Under the pieces are notes generated by a model that made no database searches, was not told where the DNA came from, and saw nothing but the letters and a program-made list of their open reading frames with translations. From assembly GCA_022495005.1 (NCBI GenBank), contig JAGYXB010000442.1, positions 248,001 to 312,000 on the forward strand: a DNA stretch of 64,000 nt, given 5' to 3'. Below, one piece after another: positions 11,801 through 21,704 of the stretch (position 1 is the first letter of the stretch; each line of letters begins with the position of its first letter). The DNA is from Rhyacophila brunnea. Its lineage: Eukaryota > Arthropoda > Insecta > Trichoptera > Rhyacophilidae. The position numbers were made by a program, and so were the translations under genes.

Positions 11801-14800
11801 ATTCACAAACAATAAATAAAATCTAAAAATTACAAGTAGCCAGCGTGACTTGGAAAGTTGCATGTTGGGCATAACGCAGAAAACCACAAAATAAATCAAT
11901 GGATAAGGAGGCAGACAAGAGTACGCGGTGTGATAGAGGTCACTAAATAAATGAAATGGTAATAGACTGGACATGTCGCTTGATGAGTGGACAACCGCTG
12001 GACAAATACTGTCATACAATGGTACCCGAGGGGCACTAAACAACCACAAGGATGCCCTAAAACCCACCGGATAAACTCTTTAAGTTTGGTAGATGTATGC
12101 GGTAGCAAAGAAACTAGGAAGCTACCTCATCCAGTAGTGGGTCGATCCGAGCTGATGATGATGAAAGAAAATTTTGTCACTATATGTACTCATTCAGCAA
12201 ATCTCGCGCTTGGATAAAATTCATGAGTCATTTTTTCAATGTGTGTTCCAGAGAATGTGGATACACAGATTAAATTAACTCATTCACTGCTGACTAGATA
12301 ATTATTTTTTAATTACCACCTTTAAAATGCACGTTAAATACATCGATCGGCCGCCTGGTCGTTACGCGCCAGATGCGTCTTTAGCGTCCAAAGTATTAAA
12401 TAAACAAATTGAGTGTTTCTACACAGAAATACTACTATGTAAATAGTTTGCCAGAGAATGTAAACCAATTCCAAGAATCGAGACTGCTGAATACTGTGTC
12501 ATGGCACCTATAATGGGGGGCTGACAGGGTTCTAGCCAGAGGGCCCGGCATTGTGGGTTGGCCAGATAAGTGATAATAGAAATAGAAGATAAAAACAACT
12601 TTATAAAATATTGAATTTTACATTGTCCATCCAACTATTATTTTATTAGGAACATTGCATTATTATCATACCGACTTTTTGTTTCGTCTTTATGATTTAT
12701 CACTATTCATACGTATCTATCTACTTTTATTTTTGCCGATGGGTAACACCATTATGTTTTGATAATTTTTTATTAAAATTTTCTGGATCGAAAATGATTT
12801 AAGAAGATAATATAACCCCGTTTACACGTGCATGGATATACTGGTGGCATGGTGGCAGTATGAAATGTCGCGACCATAAGAATAAAATAAAAATGAAAAC
12901 AGGTATTATCGTGCAACTTGCAAGACTGCATGCATGGATCAAAAAAGTTTACGGACTACACCGCAAGAGCACTTTGACATTTACCGATTTTCACAACCTG
13001 TCTGAACCACATTGACTGCTGACTAGATAATTACTTTTAAATTACCACAATTAAATAGCATGCTAATTATATCGAATGGCCACCTTAATCGTTACTGCTA
13101 CATTTCAGGATATGGAGGCCATGTTTTGTGTTACTAATATTTTCATCTTTTAAAAACTGCCCTGCAACCATGCCAATGGCATGGCAAAAGTTACCGCATA
13201 CCCAATCGATCTACGGCAGGGAGGGGCAAAGTTTTTGGATAGAGAGCCAAATTCAAGAATTCAAAATGAGCGGCGGGCCGCAAGTAAAATACCATTTTTA
13301 GATATACACCATTTATTATCACGAAAAATAAACATTACAAAAAAATAATGAGAAGAATGAAACTGTTGTAAATTTTTTAACATTTTTTTAAATTCAGGTG
13401 TTAATTTAGTAGTTGATATTCTCAAAACTGCTTGTAAATGGGCATCGGAGCTCGTAAAGAATTTTTATTGAGGTACATGATCGAAAATGTTTGTTCATAT
13501 ATCGTCGTGGTAAATGCAATAGGTCGTATGTCAAAAAAAAATCAATTTTGTTTTATTGCACCATAGTGACCAGCCCAGTCATCTACACCATCTCCAATAG
13601 GTCTTATGTCGTTAGACCAATAAGAAGTCGACTATCCCAACACTTGCAAAAAGACGAACCGACACGTCATTGATATTGGTCACGCCAAACAGTCGTATGT
13701 CAGAGCTCATCATAATGATAGTAATGTTTTTGTTTGTTTTTATTCCTCGTTCTTGACTTTATACTAAAGAATTCGTCAAATAATACGATGTAAGTAATTT
13801 ACCAATCACTGTTTTTTAAAATCTACTTTATAATTACATTATTGTTGTCAGATTTAGTAAAATTTTCAAGATTCTTTCTACAGATAATCTAACATTACTT
13901 TTTGTCTCAAACTAAAGAAAAATTCTCCGCCGTATATATGGACCGATCAGGGACGGCACCAATTGGAGAAGAAGATATATTGCTGAGCTCTACGGGCTAT
14001 ACGAAGATTGCAGCGCAGTTCAATCAATTAAGATTCGGGGACTGCGATGGCTAGGTCATGTGCACCGTATGAATGTACGTACGTATGATGTCCGGCAATC
14101 CAATCGGGCGTAGAAGAAGAGGCAGGCCAAAGATTCGCTGGTTGGATGGAGCTGCCAATGACTGCCGTGTTCCAGGGGTACCAGATTGGAAAGCGGCCAC
14201 ACTGGATAGGGACAGGTGGAGGGAGCTGTTGGAGGAGGCCAAGACCCACACCGGGTTGTCGTGCCCCTGATGATGATGATGACTTTTCGTCTCATTTATT
14301 TATTGCCAAAGTAATTATTTGTTCACCAATCACGATTGACAGTTTTAATAAGACACTGTTTATTTAGTTAAAAAATATTTAGTAAAAAGCTATTAAAATG
14401 ATTAATGGAAGTTGTGGGCGGTCTTGGTATATTTAGCAGTCAGCAACATTACTTCACCGGATACTAATGGTAAGAATAAATAAGATTATGTCGCCACAAA
14501 CAATAAGATGTGGAGTGGAGATGATATTTTGCTGAGATGCATTAACGATTATCAAATTTAAAAATGATTATTTTCTTCAGGACCTCAAATAACCTGTGAA
14601 GTCGTAAGAACCACTGACGATATGGCGTTACAAGTTGAACCTGGGAATGCAGCGGAACTTGAACTCTTAATCTTAGAGCATCCATTTGAAGTCACTTTTC
14701 AAAATATTGGTTCAGAAATAGAACTCGATTTCGCTGAGGTTAATAATACTTTGACTATCGAAACTCCAATTTTAGAACAAGCAGAATCATTGCTAAGGCA

Positions 14801-16860
14801 ACCTTTGGAAATAAAGATAGCAGAGAACATTGTATCAACACAATCAGCCCTGAGATAAAATATAGATTGTGATATGACGATGACTGAACCTCTAAGTGGC
14901 CCTGAAAATTTACTATCTGATATCAGTAGTGACTCTGAAGCTCTGTATCAACCTGAATCAAATCAATCAAGCTCATCAGAAGACTTAGAAGAGTTTGCTA
15001 TGCAGTCTGACACCCATGGTGACGAACCTACTGAGCAAGTCAATCAAAGAAAACGAAAAGGGCAAAGCAATAATTGTAAAGAGTGGAAGAGGCAAAAAAA
15101 ACTCTCAACTGCTTAGACTATAGATACATCTCAACTGCTCAACTCAACTCAATCAGCTCAACTGCGATTGCTAGGCAAGTCTTATGCGGGTTTTGAGAAG
15201 TATGAAGAGTCCGGCAAGGGCGGCAAGTATAGACAGACGTCTAAAAAAGAATCTATGACCGTGGACACGTTGTGGTGGGCATAGTGACATGCTCAAAAGG
15301 GTGGGCCAAAAACAGCCATCAGTGATGAACAACGCAGCTTGATATTCACAAATTTTTGGAAGAAAACAAAATAATACTACCTACCGTTTAAATAAAAAAA
15401 TTACTTTTCTAAAAAAAAGTATTCTTTTAAAACTGTTCTTTTTTCTTTTAAGTAGGTATTTACCTGCTCTGTTTTATGCAAATACATAATTAAACTATGA
15501 TATTTTTAAATAAATCTTTTTAAAAATTATTGTGTGTTATTTTGAATATTAACTTTTAATCTTTTCTTTTAAACATTGAAATCGTTTTTATACAAGTGCC
15601 TAATTAAACAGAGATTTTAAACTTTTTCATTAGTTTAAGCTTACTTTTTAAACGTTTATGTACAAGTGTATAATAATATGTCTATATTAATATAATATTA
15701 TATTTTATTTCATTATAAATACCTAATTTTAGTGTTTTCAATTTAGGTATGTTTACATAAAAATTGGACTTATATCAACAAAAGTGGCCAACATTGACGA
15801 TCAAATAGTTGTATGTCAACCTAACTGTCTTATTATTTATCTTACATCAAAATGATGATAACAGTCTTAACAGGGAACAAATTCAACTAAGTAAATAAAT
15901 TTGTGAAAAAAATCGGTGCATTGGGGTTAAGATGGGATAGTTTTTTGTCTCTCCTGAAAAGTTTGGTATCTTTGACATACGACCTATTGCATTTACCACG
16001 ACGATATATAGGTTGATCCAAAAATAACGAACGAAGTTGGTCGAATTTGTCTGAATTAAGGGCATTGTAAAATTTGGAGATTTCTTCACGACGATGCAAT
16101 TCTCTTAAATCAGTGTCACACTGCAGATCAATAATCTCAAGTTGTAGCTCTGTCGGTACACTATCAATATCTATTGAAAATGGATCGCGTATTATTGATA
16201 AACTTGTCTCAATTTTTCAGAAAATTTTTGTGAAAAATCGTCATTCAGAGCTTTAATAATTTTACCATATTCTTCAAATTTATATTCGATATTTGTCGAA
16301 GGAATAACTTGAGTTTTAATTGAAATCTATTCAAACTTTTTACCATATCATGGGCATATATTTTTTTTCCTTGCAACGTAGAGTTAAAAGTATTTAAATG
16401 TGTCACGATGTTCAACGTAGAAAATAGTGGTGCATAGTGTGAGACGAGACGCAAGGAAGACGTACTGAGATAATACATTTACGAAACAACAAATTCTTCA
16501 AATTTTAATCTATTGTCAATATTTTTTTAAAAAATTATAAAAAAAGTTATTCGTAATCAGAAGTACAATTAATGATAGCGGGCTGCAAAAAAATACCCGG
16601 CGGGCCACAGTTTGCCCCCCCCTGATCTACGGTCTATTACCTCCACTCAGTGGAGGCCCATAGTATGATTGTTGGAGCGGAAATGATTACTTTGTTTTAT
16701 ACACTATACTGCTATATAAAAATTGAATATTTACCTTTATTTCAACACAATCCATCATGATATCAGCCAACAAACGATCGTCTTTATGAGAAAATAGTGA
16801 TATTACACCATTTTTCTTTAAACATGCACGACAGGCAGATATATAAGCATCTTTAGCCAT
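6931..16860 (-). CDS. ZAD-C2H2 zinc-finger protein, probable DNA-binding transcription regulator (3' end not found)
   Basis: Nine exons join in phase: 16860-16735, 11543-11411, 11276-11062, 10456-10207, 9733-9501, 8829-8648, 8563-8326, 7692-7498 and 7085-6931. They give about 575 residues starting at the ATG at 16860. The order is an N-terminal ZAD domain, an acidic Ser/Asp and then Lys-rich linker (about 240 residues), and eight C2H2 fingers plus the start of a ninth. Insect ZAD proteins dimerise through the Cys-rich domain and bind DNA through the fingers; the target here is unknown. The last exon ends inside a finger (CPYCDRR) at a GTAAGC donor, so at least one further 3' exon exists that I could not place. 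Two exon ends were chosen for phase: donor GTAAGA at 11410, and donor GTATAA at 9500 instead of the GTACAA at 9514. Confidence 0.8.
10606..10830 (+). repeat. tRNA-derived SINE, family A, nearly full length
   Basis: The head has box A (TGGCTTAAGCGCC) and box B (GGTTCGAATCC). The body contains the hallmark AACCTCCACTCCGTGGAGG and then CCTATTAGGATCGGAC, followed by an AATAA-type tail. It lies in an intron of the zinc-finger gene. Other copies are at 36638-36842, 43031-43257, 40975-41101, 41955-42074 and 16634-16675. Confidence 0.8.
11900..12166 (+). mobile_element. RTE-type LINE 3' remnant
   Basis: Translation fragments such as [19 protein letters not shown] match the C-terminal tail usual in insect RTE-like polymerases. 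The fragment ends in a GATGATGATG microsatellite, as RTE elements do. The reading frame is broken and 5' truncated. Two related copies lie in reverse orientation at 26449-26700 and 27086-27440; all share the AGAGTACGCG(G/C)TGTGATAGAGG-type block. Confidence 0.65.
12282..13100. repeat. Direct repeat pair flanking about 640 bp
   Basis: About 90 bp at 12282-12371 (CTGCTGACTAGATAATTA, then a GGCCGCCTGGTCGTTAC-like end) recurs in the same orientation at 13011-13100. The interval contains a truncated copy of the 33641-33950 MITE (12498-12580). It also contains a block at 12816-12955 that recurs near 24872-24985 (CCCCGTTTACAC). No LTR signature or coding sequence is visible, so the element type is unknown. 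Confidence 0.5.
12498..12580 (+). mobile_element. Truncated copy of the CATGGCCCC-ended MITE
   Basis: The stretch shares CTGACAGGG(T/C)TCTAGCC, GGGCCCGGC and GCCAGATAAGTG-like words, in order, with the left part of the complete element at 33641-33950. The right half is missing. Confidence 0.6.
13925..14284 (+). mobile_element. Non-LTR retrotransposon 3' fragment (RTE/CR1-like)
   Basis: The frame at 14073-14270 reads [19 protein letters not shown], then [18 protein letters not shown], the usual C-terminal end of this type of insect LINE polymerase. A (TGA)n run (CCTGATGATGATGATGAC) follows at once, as expected for an RTE 3' end. It is heavily 5' truncated and lies inside the 2.5-kb CGTCG element, making a third level of nesting. 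Confidence 0.7.
14622..15290 (+). pseudogene. Fragment of a transposase-like repetitive gene
   Basis: Acidic Ser/Glu-rich frames (14622-14858, 14874-15116) lead to [19 protein letters not shown]. After a short insertion the frame resumes with [20 protein letters not shown]. This arrangement (acidic N-terminus, W-K-x-x-K-K-L-R-x-x-G-K-x-Y) is familiar from repetitive insect transposon proteins with a downstream Cys-rich K-K-D-x-C-x-x-C motif. A piece with that downstream motif is at 43563-43850. Frame breaks and stops make it a fossil. Confidence 0.55.
16634..16675 (+). repeat. SINE family A tail fragment
   Basis: The ACCTCCACTCAGTGGAGG block and following GCCCATA match the body of the SINE at 10606-10830. 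It abuts the right target duplication of the hAT element. Confidence 0.6.
16735..16860 (-). CDS. ZAD exon 1 of the zinc-finger gene
   Basis: The exon encodes 42 residues beginning [18 protein letters not shown], which holds the first Cys pair (C-R-A-C) of a ZAD domain, and ends in a GTAAAT donor at phase 0. The second Cys pair (C-G-Y-C) and following helix are on the next exon at 11543-11411. The two halves of one small domain are therefore separated by 5.2 kb of intron. Confidence 0.8.
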
Positions 16861-17959
16861 TTTCTGTAATAGTTGGGTATGAATTCCGATTTCTAAAATA
16901 CAATTTCGCAGTTAATATAATTAGAATTTTATTTTTCAAACAATGTAAGAATTCCACTTAATAAATTAAATAAATTAATAACAAAATCTCACTGTCAGTG
17001 TCAACAATAAATTTTGACAGCCAGTCACAGTCAGTTCACCAGTGTTGTCATTAGTCGAGCCATAGACTTATAGCTGTCAACAACAAAATTCTCTGAATTT
17101 GGTATGTACGAATGTATGTGCAAACAAAACTACTTTCACAAAAACCTGTTGTCAGCACTGCACCAAACTGCCAAATTAATATTAGTCCGTCAGAATAAAG
17201 GTTTTTTTGTATAAATAAAAAGTAAAAATAACCTGTAAATTCTTTTTAAATTTTATGTTGGCTAAAATTTTTATAAAATAATAAACAGTTTCTTGCACAT
17301 CTGCGATTACTTGGACTCTAAAGATATCAATTTTATTCTACAATGCTAAAGGTTACTTGTGATAAAAGTAATGTAGGCATGCGTTAATTATTTTTTTATG
17401 GATTATCGCTGCAATGGTGCCTCCAAACTATTTTTAATGGTTAAAGTAAAATTGAGGGGTCGAGGATTAAATTAATTAATACAAATTACATATACTAAAT
17501 TGAAAAATAAGTTTTCATCGTCATACATTATTAATTTTTATGTGTGAAACACAATGACATTATTAATGTCTTTGGTGAAACAGATTCAAATAATAGGTAC
17601 CTAGGTAACTTTATCTACATAGCTACTTTGTATGAAAGATAATAAGCATTTTATTCCCAGCATTGGAGTAGGTATATCCCATGTATAAAAAATGTCATTA
17701 TTATTTTCACAGCAACTGTGCCTATATAATTTTAATGTTTTGGTTTGACCGGAAAGTGTGACACTACGCATCCTAGTGGCACAGGCGCATGGGTGCCGTT
17801 GCAGTGTCTGATCCTCTCCCTTACCCTGCAGCAATAGGCACTAAATATATTTTAAATCCAAGATGTACTTAGGTACTTTCTAACAAAGTGACCGTATCGT
17901 CCACTCCATGGAAAAGCGCTTTCAAAAGTTGTAATAGGTAGATACCTACTTGTATTCAC

Positions 17960-18310
17960 TTCTTCTTCTTCCACTTTTTATAATGTGCCACCCCTTAGCA
18001 ACACATACCCTGCCTACCCCCACTGGTCATGAGCTCTACAAGCGCTATCATGAGATTGACGTTGTCAGATTTATCAAAACTCAATACCTATGATTGGCTA
18101 TGTATGGATGATCAAGCACCGATAAAGCGCCTCATATTTAATTGGGTCACAAGAAAGGCGGGGAGTAGGAAGACCACGACTTTGGTGTCTTAATGGTCAG
18201 TCTACAGAGAGAAATGCGAGCGCTAGAAGTAATCAACTAGAGTAAGAGAATGAAGAAGTCTACTTGAGGCAGTCAACCTCCATCCTGAAGTATATTATTA
18301 CCAGACTAAA
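17960..18310 (+). mobile_element. Degenerate LINE 3' remnant
   Basis: A short frame around 18150-18245 reads RRGVGRPRLWCLNGQ, resembling the G-R-P-R-x-R-W-x-D tail of insect LINE polymerases. It sits in a block more GC-rich than its neighbours. Stops are frequent and the borders are uncertain. Confidence 0.4.
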
Positions 18311-18415
18311 GTAGGAGATGCTATTAGTTGTAACGTAAAATGTAAAAATATTCAACATAATAATGTAGGTATCATGAAATCAAAACAATAATTTCATTAT
18401 TTTAATTCTATATGA

Positions 18416-18670
18416 CGTCGCTGTAGGATTGGTTTCCTGAATAGACCAAATGTTCAGGAGACGAAAAACAAATTTCATAATCCTATAATTAAATACATGG
18501 AGATATTTAAATTGTTATTTTTACAGCATATGAATGATGTATTCATTACCATTACAAAGTAATTAAAAGAAAGAGATGGTTCTCGTCCAATTAGATACAA
18601 AAAAACATTCTGCATTAAGAGGTCGATTTCGACAAAAACGGATATTCGGGAAACCAATCCTATAGCGACG
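18416..18670. mobile_element. 255-bp CGTCG-ended MITE, copy 1
   Basis: The terminal inverted repeats are CGTCGCTGTAGGATTGGTTT and AAACCAATCCTATAGCGACG. They are flanked by a perfect 4-bp target duplication ATGA (18412-18415 and 18671-18674). The interior is about as similar as a sister copy can be to the reverse complement of 26726-26983, sharing GGTCGATTTCGACAAAAACG and TCAGGAGAC. Confidence 0.88.
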
Positions 18671-20265
18671 ATGAGTCTAGGTTGATTCCTTATTGAACTG
18701 AAAAATTTCATTGAGTATTGTTTAATTATTATATTAGGTTAAACCATTTTTATTGGGCGTCAGCTATTCAAAATTGCATTTAGCATAAAATTATTATTAA
18801 TAATTTTATCATTGCCATCTGCCAATGCTGCCAATAATGACTTTCTACTTTTGATGTAAAGGGGAAAAAAACTCGCCAAAGTAAAAACATAGTATTAATT
18901 TATTCAATAAAAATAAATACAAACTTTAATAATATGGATATTATAACAATGATAAACTGAATATACAAAACATCAGTAACAAAATTGCCAACTCAGACAT
19001 TAAAAATAGTTCAATGACAGCAAAGTTACCTATCACAACAGTTTCGATGAAATAATCATCAACACATAAAATATGTCATTGAATAATTTGCCATTATTGA
19101 ATCATTTAAAATATGGTTCTACCAAGTTAATCCTTACTGATTCAATAAATGGTATGATAAACATAAAAAATATCTTCGAAATTGACATGCTCAAACTTAT
19201 TAACATCAATAATTAATTATTATTAATAACACAATATATTTATTATTTATGACTTTGATAAGAATTGATAAAGAAAGAAATTAATTGGAAACATGATATG
19301 GTTCTAAAAAATGTGTAAACTGGTTTTAAGAATAGAAATAATGTGCAAATGAAAATATCATAATATAATTGCCATTTGATATCAGACATAAAACTGATTA
19401 AAAGTAATATTAAACTATTACACACAATGAGTCTTACCTCTGATACTGCGGCTGTGCATCAAAACTAGAGAAATAAATTAAAAATAAACCCTTTATGATT
19501 TATGAAATAAAATTATAGACTACATTAAAATACAATAATGTTAAAAAGTACCTTTGAAATTATCACATTTTTGTAACATCGAAACATCTCATCAAAGTGT
19601 TTTTTTAACAAATTTAATAAAAAATAGGCAAGTAATTATATATTATGTCTTCAATAATAAATATTTTATTCCTTAATAATATTTCATCGAGGATTTTGAC
19701 TACACACAAGATGTTTTTTTAATGCGGATTCATTGGATTCGATATAATATTAATAACACTTTTCACTAAATAATATAAAAATAATCCATATAACCATTCC
19801 AATCACAATAAGGTTCACAAGTTCGCATGGATGAACTATGTGGGGTCAAGCCAGACAATCTCCAAAAGGAGCCATGGAAACACGATTGACCAACGATTAA
19901 CATTATTAATAAACCCGGTCTTGTCCATTACTTGAGCATGGAATGCGCGAACCTTACTTTGACTTTAGTATACTTATAGTGTTGCTATGTTATTATTATG
20001 CGAACAAATTAATTGCAATCGATATCAGGATTTAATAACAATATTACACATAAATAGGCGCCGAGCAAACTACTACGCGGGGACCGGTCCGAATTTATAT
20101 ATTTCCTACAGTTTTATAAAATATATTTTCCTTTTTTTAAATGGATTTTTAATTCATCAGACTTATGTACTGCAATAATAATATTTAAAACAAATATTGA
20201 TGCACTGACGAGAGTCTAAATCAAACAATAAAACAAATGTCTTTGTTTAATTTTTTCCATAAAAA

Positions 20266-20308
20266 ATTATTATATGTATTAGTATAATATACTAATACAT
20301 ATAATAAT
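20266..20308. repeat. Perfect 20-bp palindromic arms, 3-bp loop
   Basis: ATTATTATATGTATTAGTAT is followed by AAT and then its exact complement, with TA microsatellite next to it. It may be a simple cruciform-forming repeat; no function is implied. Confidence 0.8.
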
Positions 20309-21625
20309 ATATATTATATATATATAGGTATCTAAATTTACATAATAACTAAACTTACTTAAATAAATTTACAAATTTTTAAATATATAACATTACTCCG
20401 GATCTTATTAAAAATATGTTACTGCATAGCTGACCAAACAAAATCAATAGAACATAATAAATTAAGTATCTGAAACAAAATACAAGTGAAACAGTAATAG
20501 TTTATTCTCCAGCTATATCTAAGCACCAATAATCTGATGAAAATACTTTATTTAGCAATACCCAGTCTATTGCGAAATGGAGCCAGTTTTGAAGAGCGAA
20601 GTAGAGTTTTTTTGGTATATTCACAAAAACAATAAAATTGTATAAGCGACCGATCAATCCTGATATCTCTTGACGGCATTGTATAATAAATATTATAAGA
20701 GTGCTTCAACATGTTTATTTTGAATATAATAATATGATATCGTATTATATTACATTAATGATAAAATATTGTAGATTAAAATTACATTAATTAGACCCAT
20801 CTTATCATACAAAATGGAAATGATTTTATTACGTTTTGGTCCCTCCTTCATTTCATGCTTTAGGGCTACAAGAGAGCCAAATTATTTTTTAGATGATGAA
20901 AGGTTTGAATTACGAAAGAGATAAATTTTTATTGAAAGGGCTACATCTCTACTTTTTTATTATATTTTATTACTCTTTTTATTATATAAACCGAGCCCCT
21001 TCTATTTTACAGCTGTAAGATGTTCACAAATTTTATTTCTTTTACAAAATATTAGGAACCATAATTATTATTTAATCTTCTCTATAATATTATGTCATAC
21101 AATAAAATGTGGCACAATGTATTTTTGCCCAATTTATTGTAATAATAATAAAATATTACGCTTCTTTTTTAATATGAAATGTCCTATCATGCCCAGTGAC
21201 TCTTGATGAATATTGATATAAATTGTTTAAACATTTAGTTGCCATTATAAACACAGAACATAGCTGATAATAATTAAAATATGTATAATAAGAAAATAGA
21301 AGATAGTATAGTAGTTGTAACTAACATATTATAATAATGTATATGTATTACCTATCAATTATTGAATTTTTAATGTTACTCCAGACTTTTTGAATCAAGC
21401 CAATCGTCATTAAGAATATTAAGTTTTTATCGACAGTCTGTGAATTATTCATATTGTAGATTTGGCATTACATGACATGGGGTTTTACTAAACTTATCAT
21501 TTATTTTTAGGTAAGACGTATGTTCTATTTGAGAATATTTGTATAGGTAGTTATAACAAATGGAGTTGTGAGATTATGAATTTTATTCTCAAATATGTCA
21601 TTCATTTTGTGTGCATTATTTACAC

Positions 21626-21631
21626 TTTATT
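21626..21631 (-). terminator. Candidate poly(A) signal AATAAA for PLC-epsilon
   Basis: AATAAA on the minus strand lies 74 bases downstream of the stop that closes the long C-terminal open frame (21705). The spacing fits a 3' end for a transcript that includes that frame. In AT-rich DNA such hexamers are common, so this is only supportive. Confidence 0.35.
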
Positions 21632-21704
21632 TAAAATTTTGTCTATCACCTCCAATTTGCTATCGAGCAGAATTTCTTTCGAATGATGTTACTCTACCTA
21701 CATT

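Larger units (their letters stand above)
13503..16003. mobile_element. 2.5-kb DNA transposon with CGTCG termini, nested in the hAT copy
   Basis: The ends are inverted repeats of about 33 bp starting CGTCGTGGTAAATGCAATAG and continuing GTCGTATGTC. ATAT flanks both sides (the flanks actually share ATATAT). Subterminal copies of (G/T)TCGTATGTC recur at 13690 and, as GTTGTATGTC, near 15808. It carries a plus-strand fragment of a transposase-like gene (14622-15290). The CGTCG end and short A/T-rich duplication match the MITEs at 18416, 26726 and 44302. Four-bp duplications are known for the Sola and Chapaev superfamilies; I cannot decide between them. Confidence 0.75.
13370..16490 (-). pseudogene. 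hAT transposase remnant, interrupted
   Basis: On the minus strand, 16490-16004 reads [18 protein letters not shown], then [20 protein letters not shown]. These match the region before the dimerisation domain of the hAT proteins related to GTF2IRD2/ZBED. After the 2.5 kb insertion, 13502-13420 continues with [16 protein letters not shown], the conserved C-terminal dimerisation motif. Stops and the insertion make it non-functional. Confidence 0.75.
13217..16624 (-). mobile_element. hAT transposon, 3.4 kb, carrying nested insertions
   Basis: The termini are CAGGGAGGGGCAAAGT and the complement-like ACAGTTTGCCCCCCCCTG, typical hAT ends. They are flanked by a perfect 8-bp target duplication ATCTACGG (13209-13216 and 16625-16632). 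Minus-strand remains of a hAT transposase lie near both ends. The centre (13503-16003) is a separate transposon that landed inside the transposase gene. The whole stack sits in intron 1 of the zinc-finger gene. Confidence 0.88.
16861..21704. other. Intergenic region between two minus-strand genes
   Basis: It runs from the zinc-finger gene's start to the end of the PLC-epsilon open frame. Apart from the LINE remnant, the MITE and the palindrome listed separately, I see only AT-rich DNA. The zinc-finger promoter should lie in the first few hundred bases above 16861; I cannot identify a core element with confidence. Confidence 0.5.
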
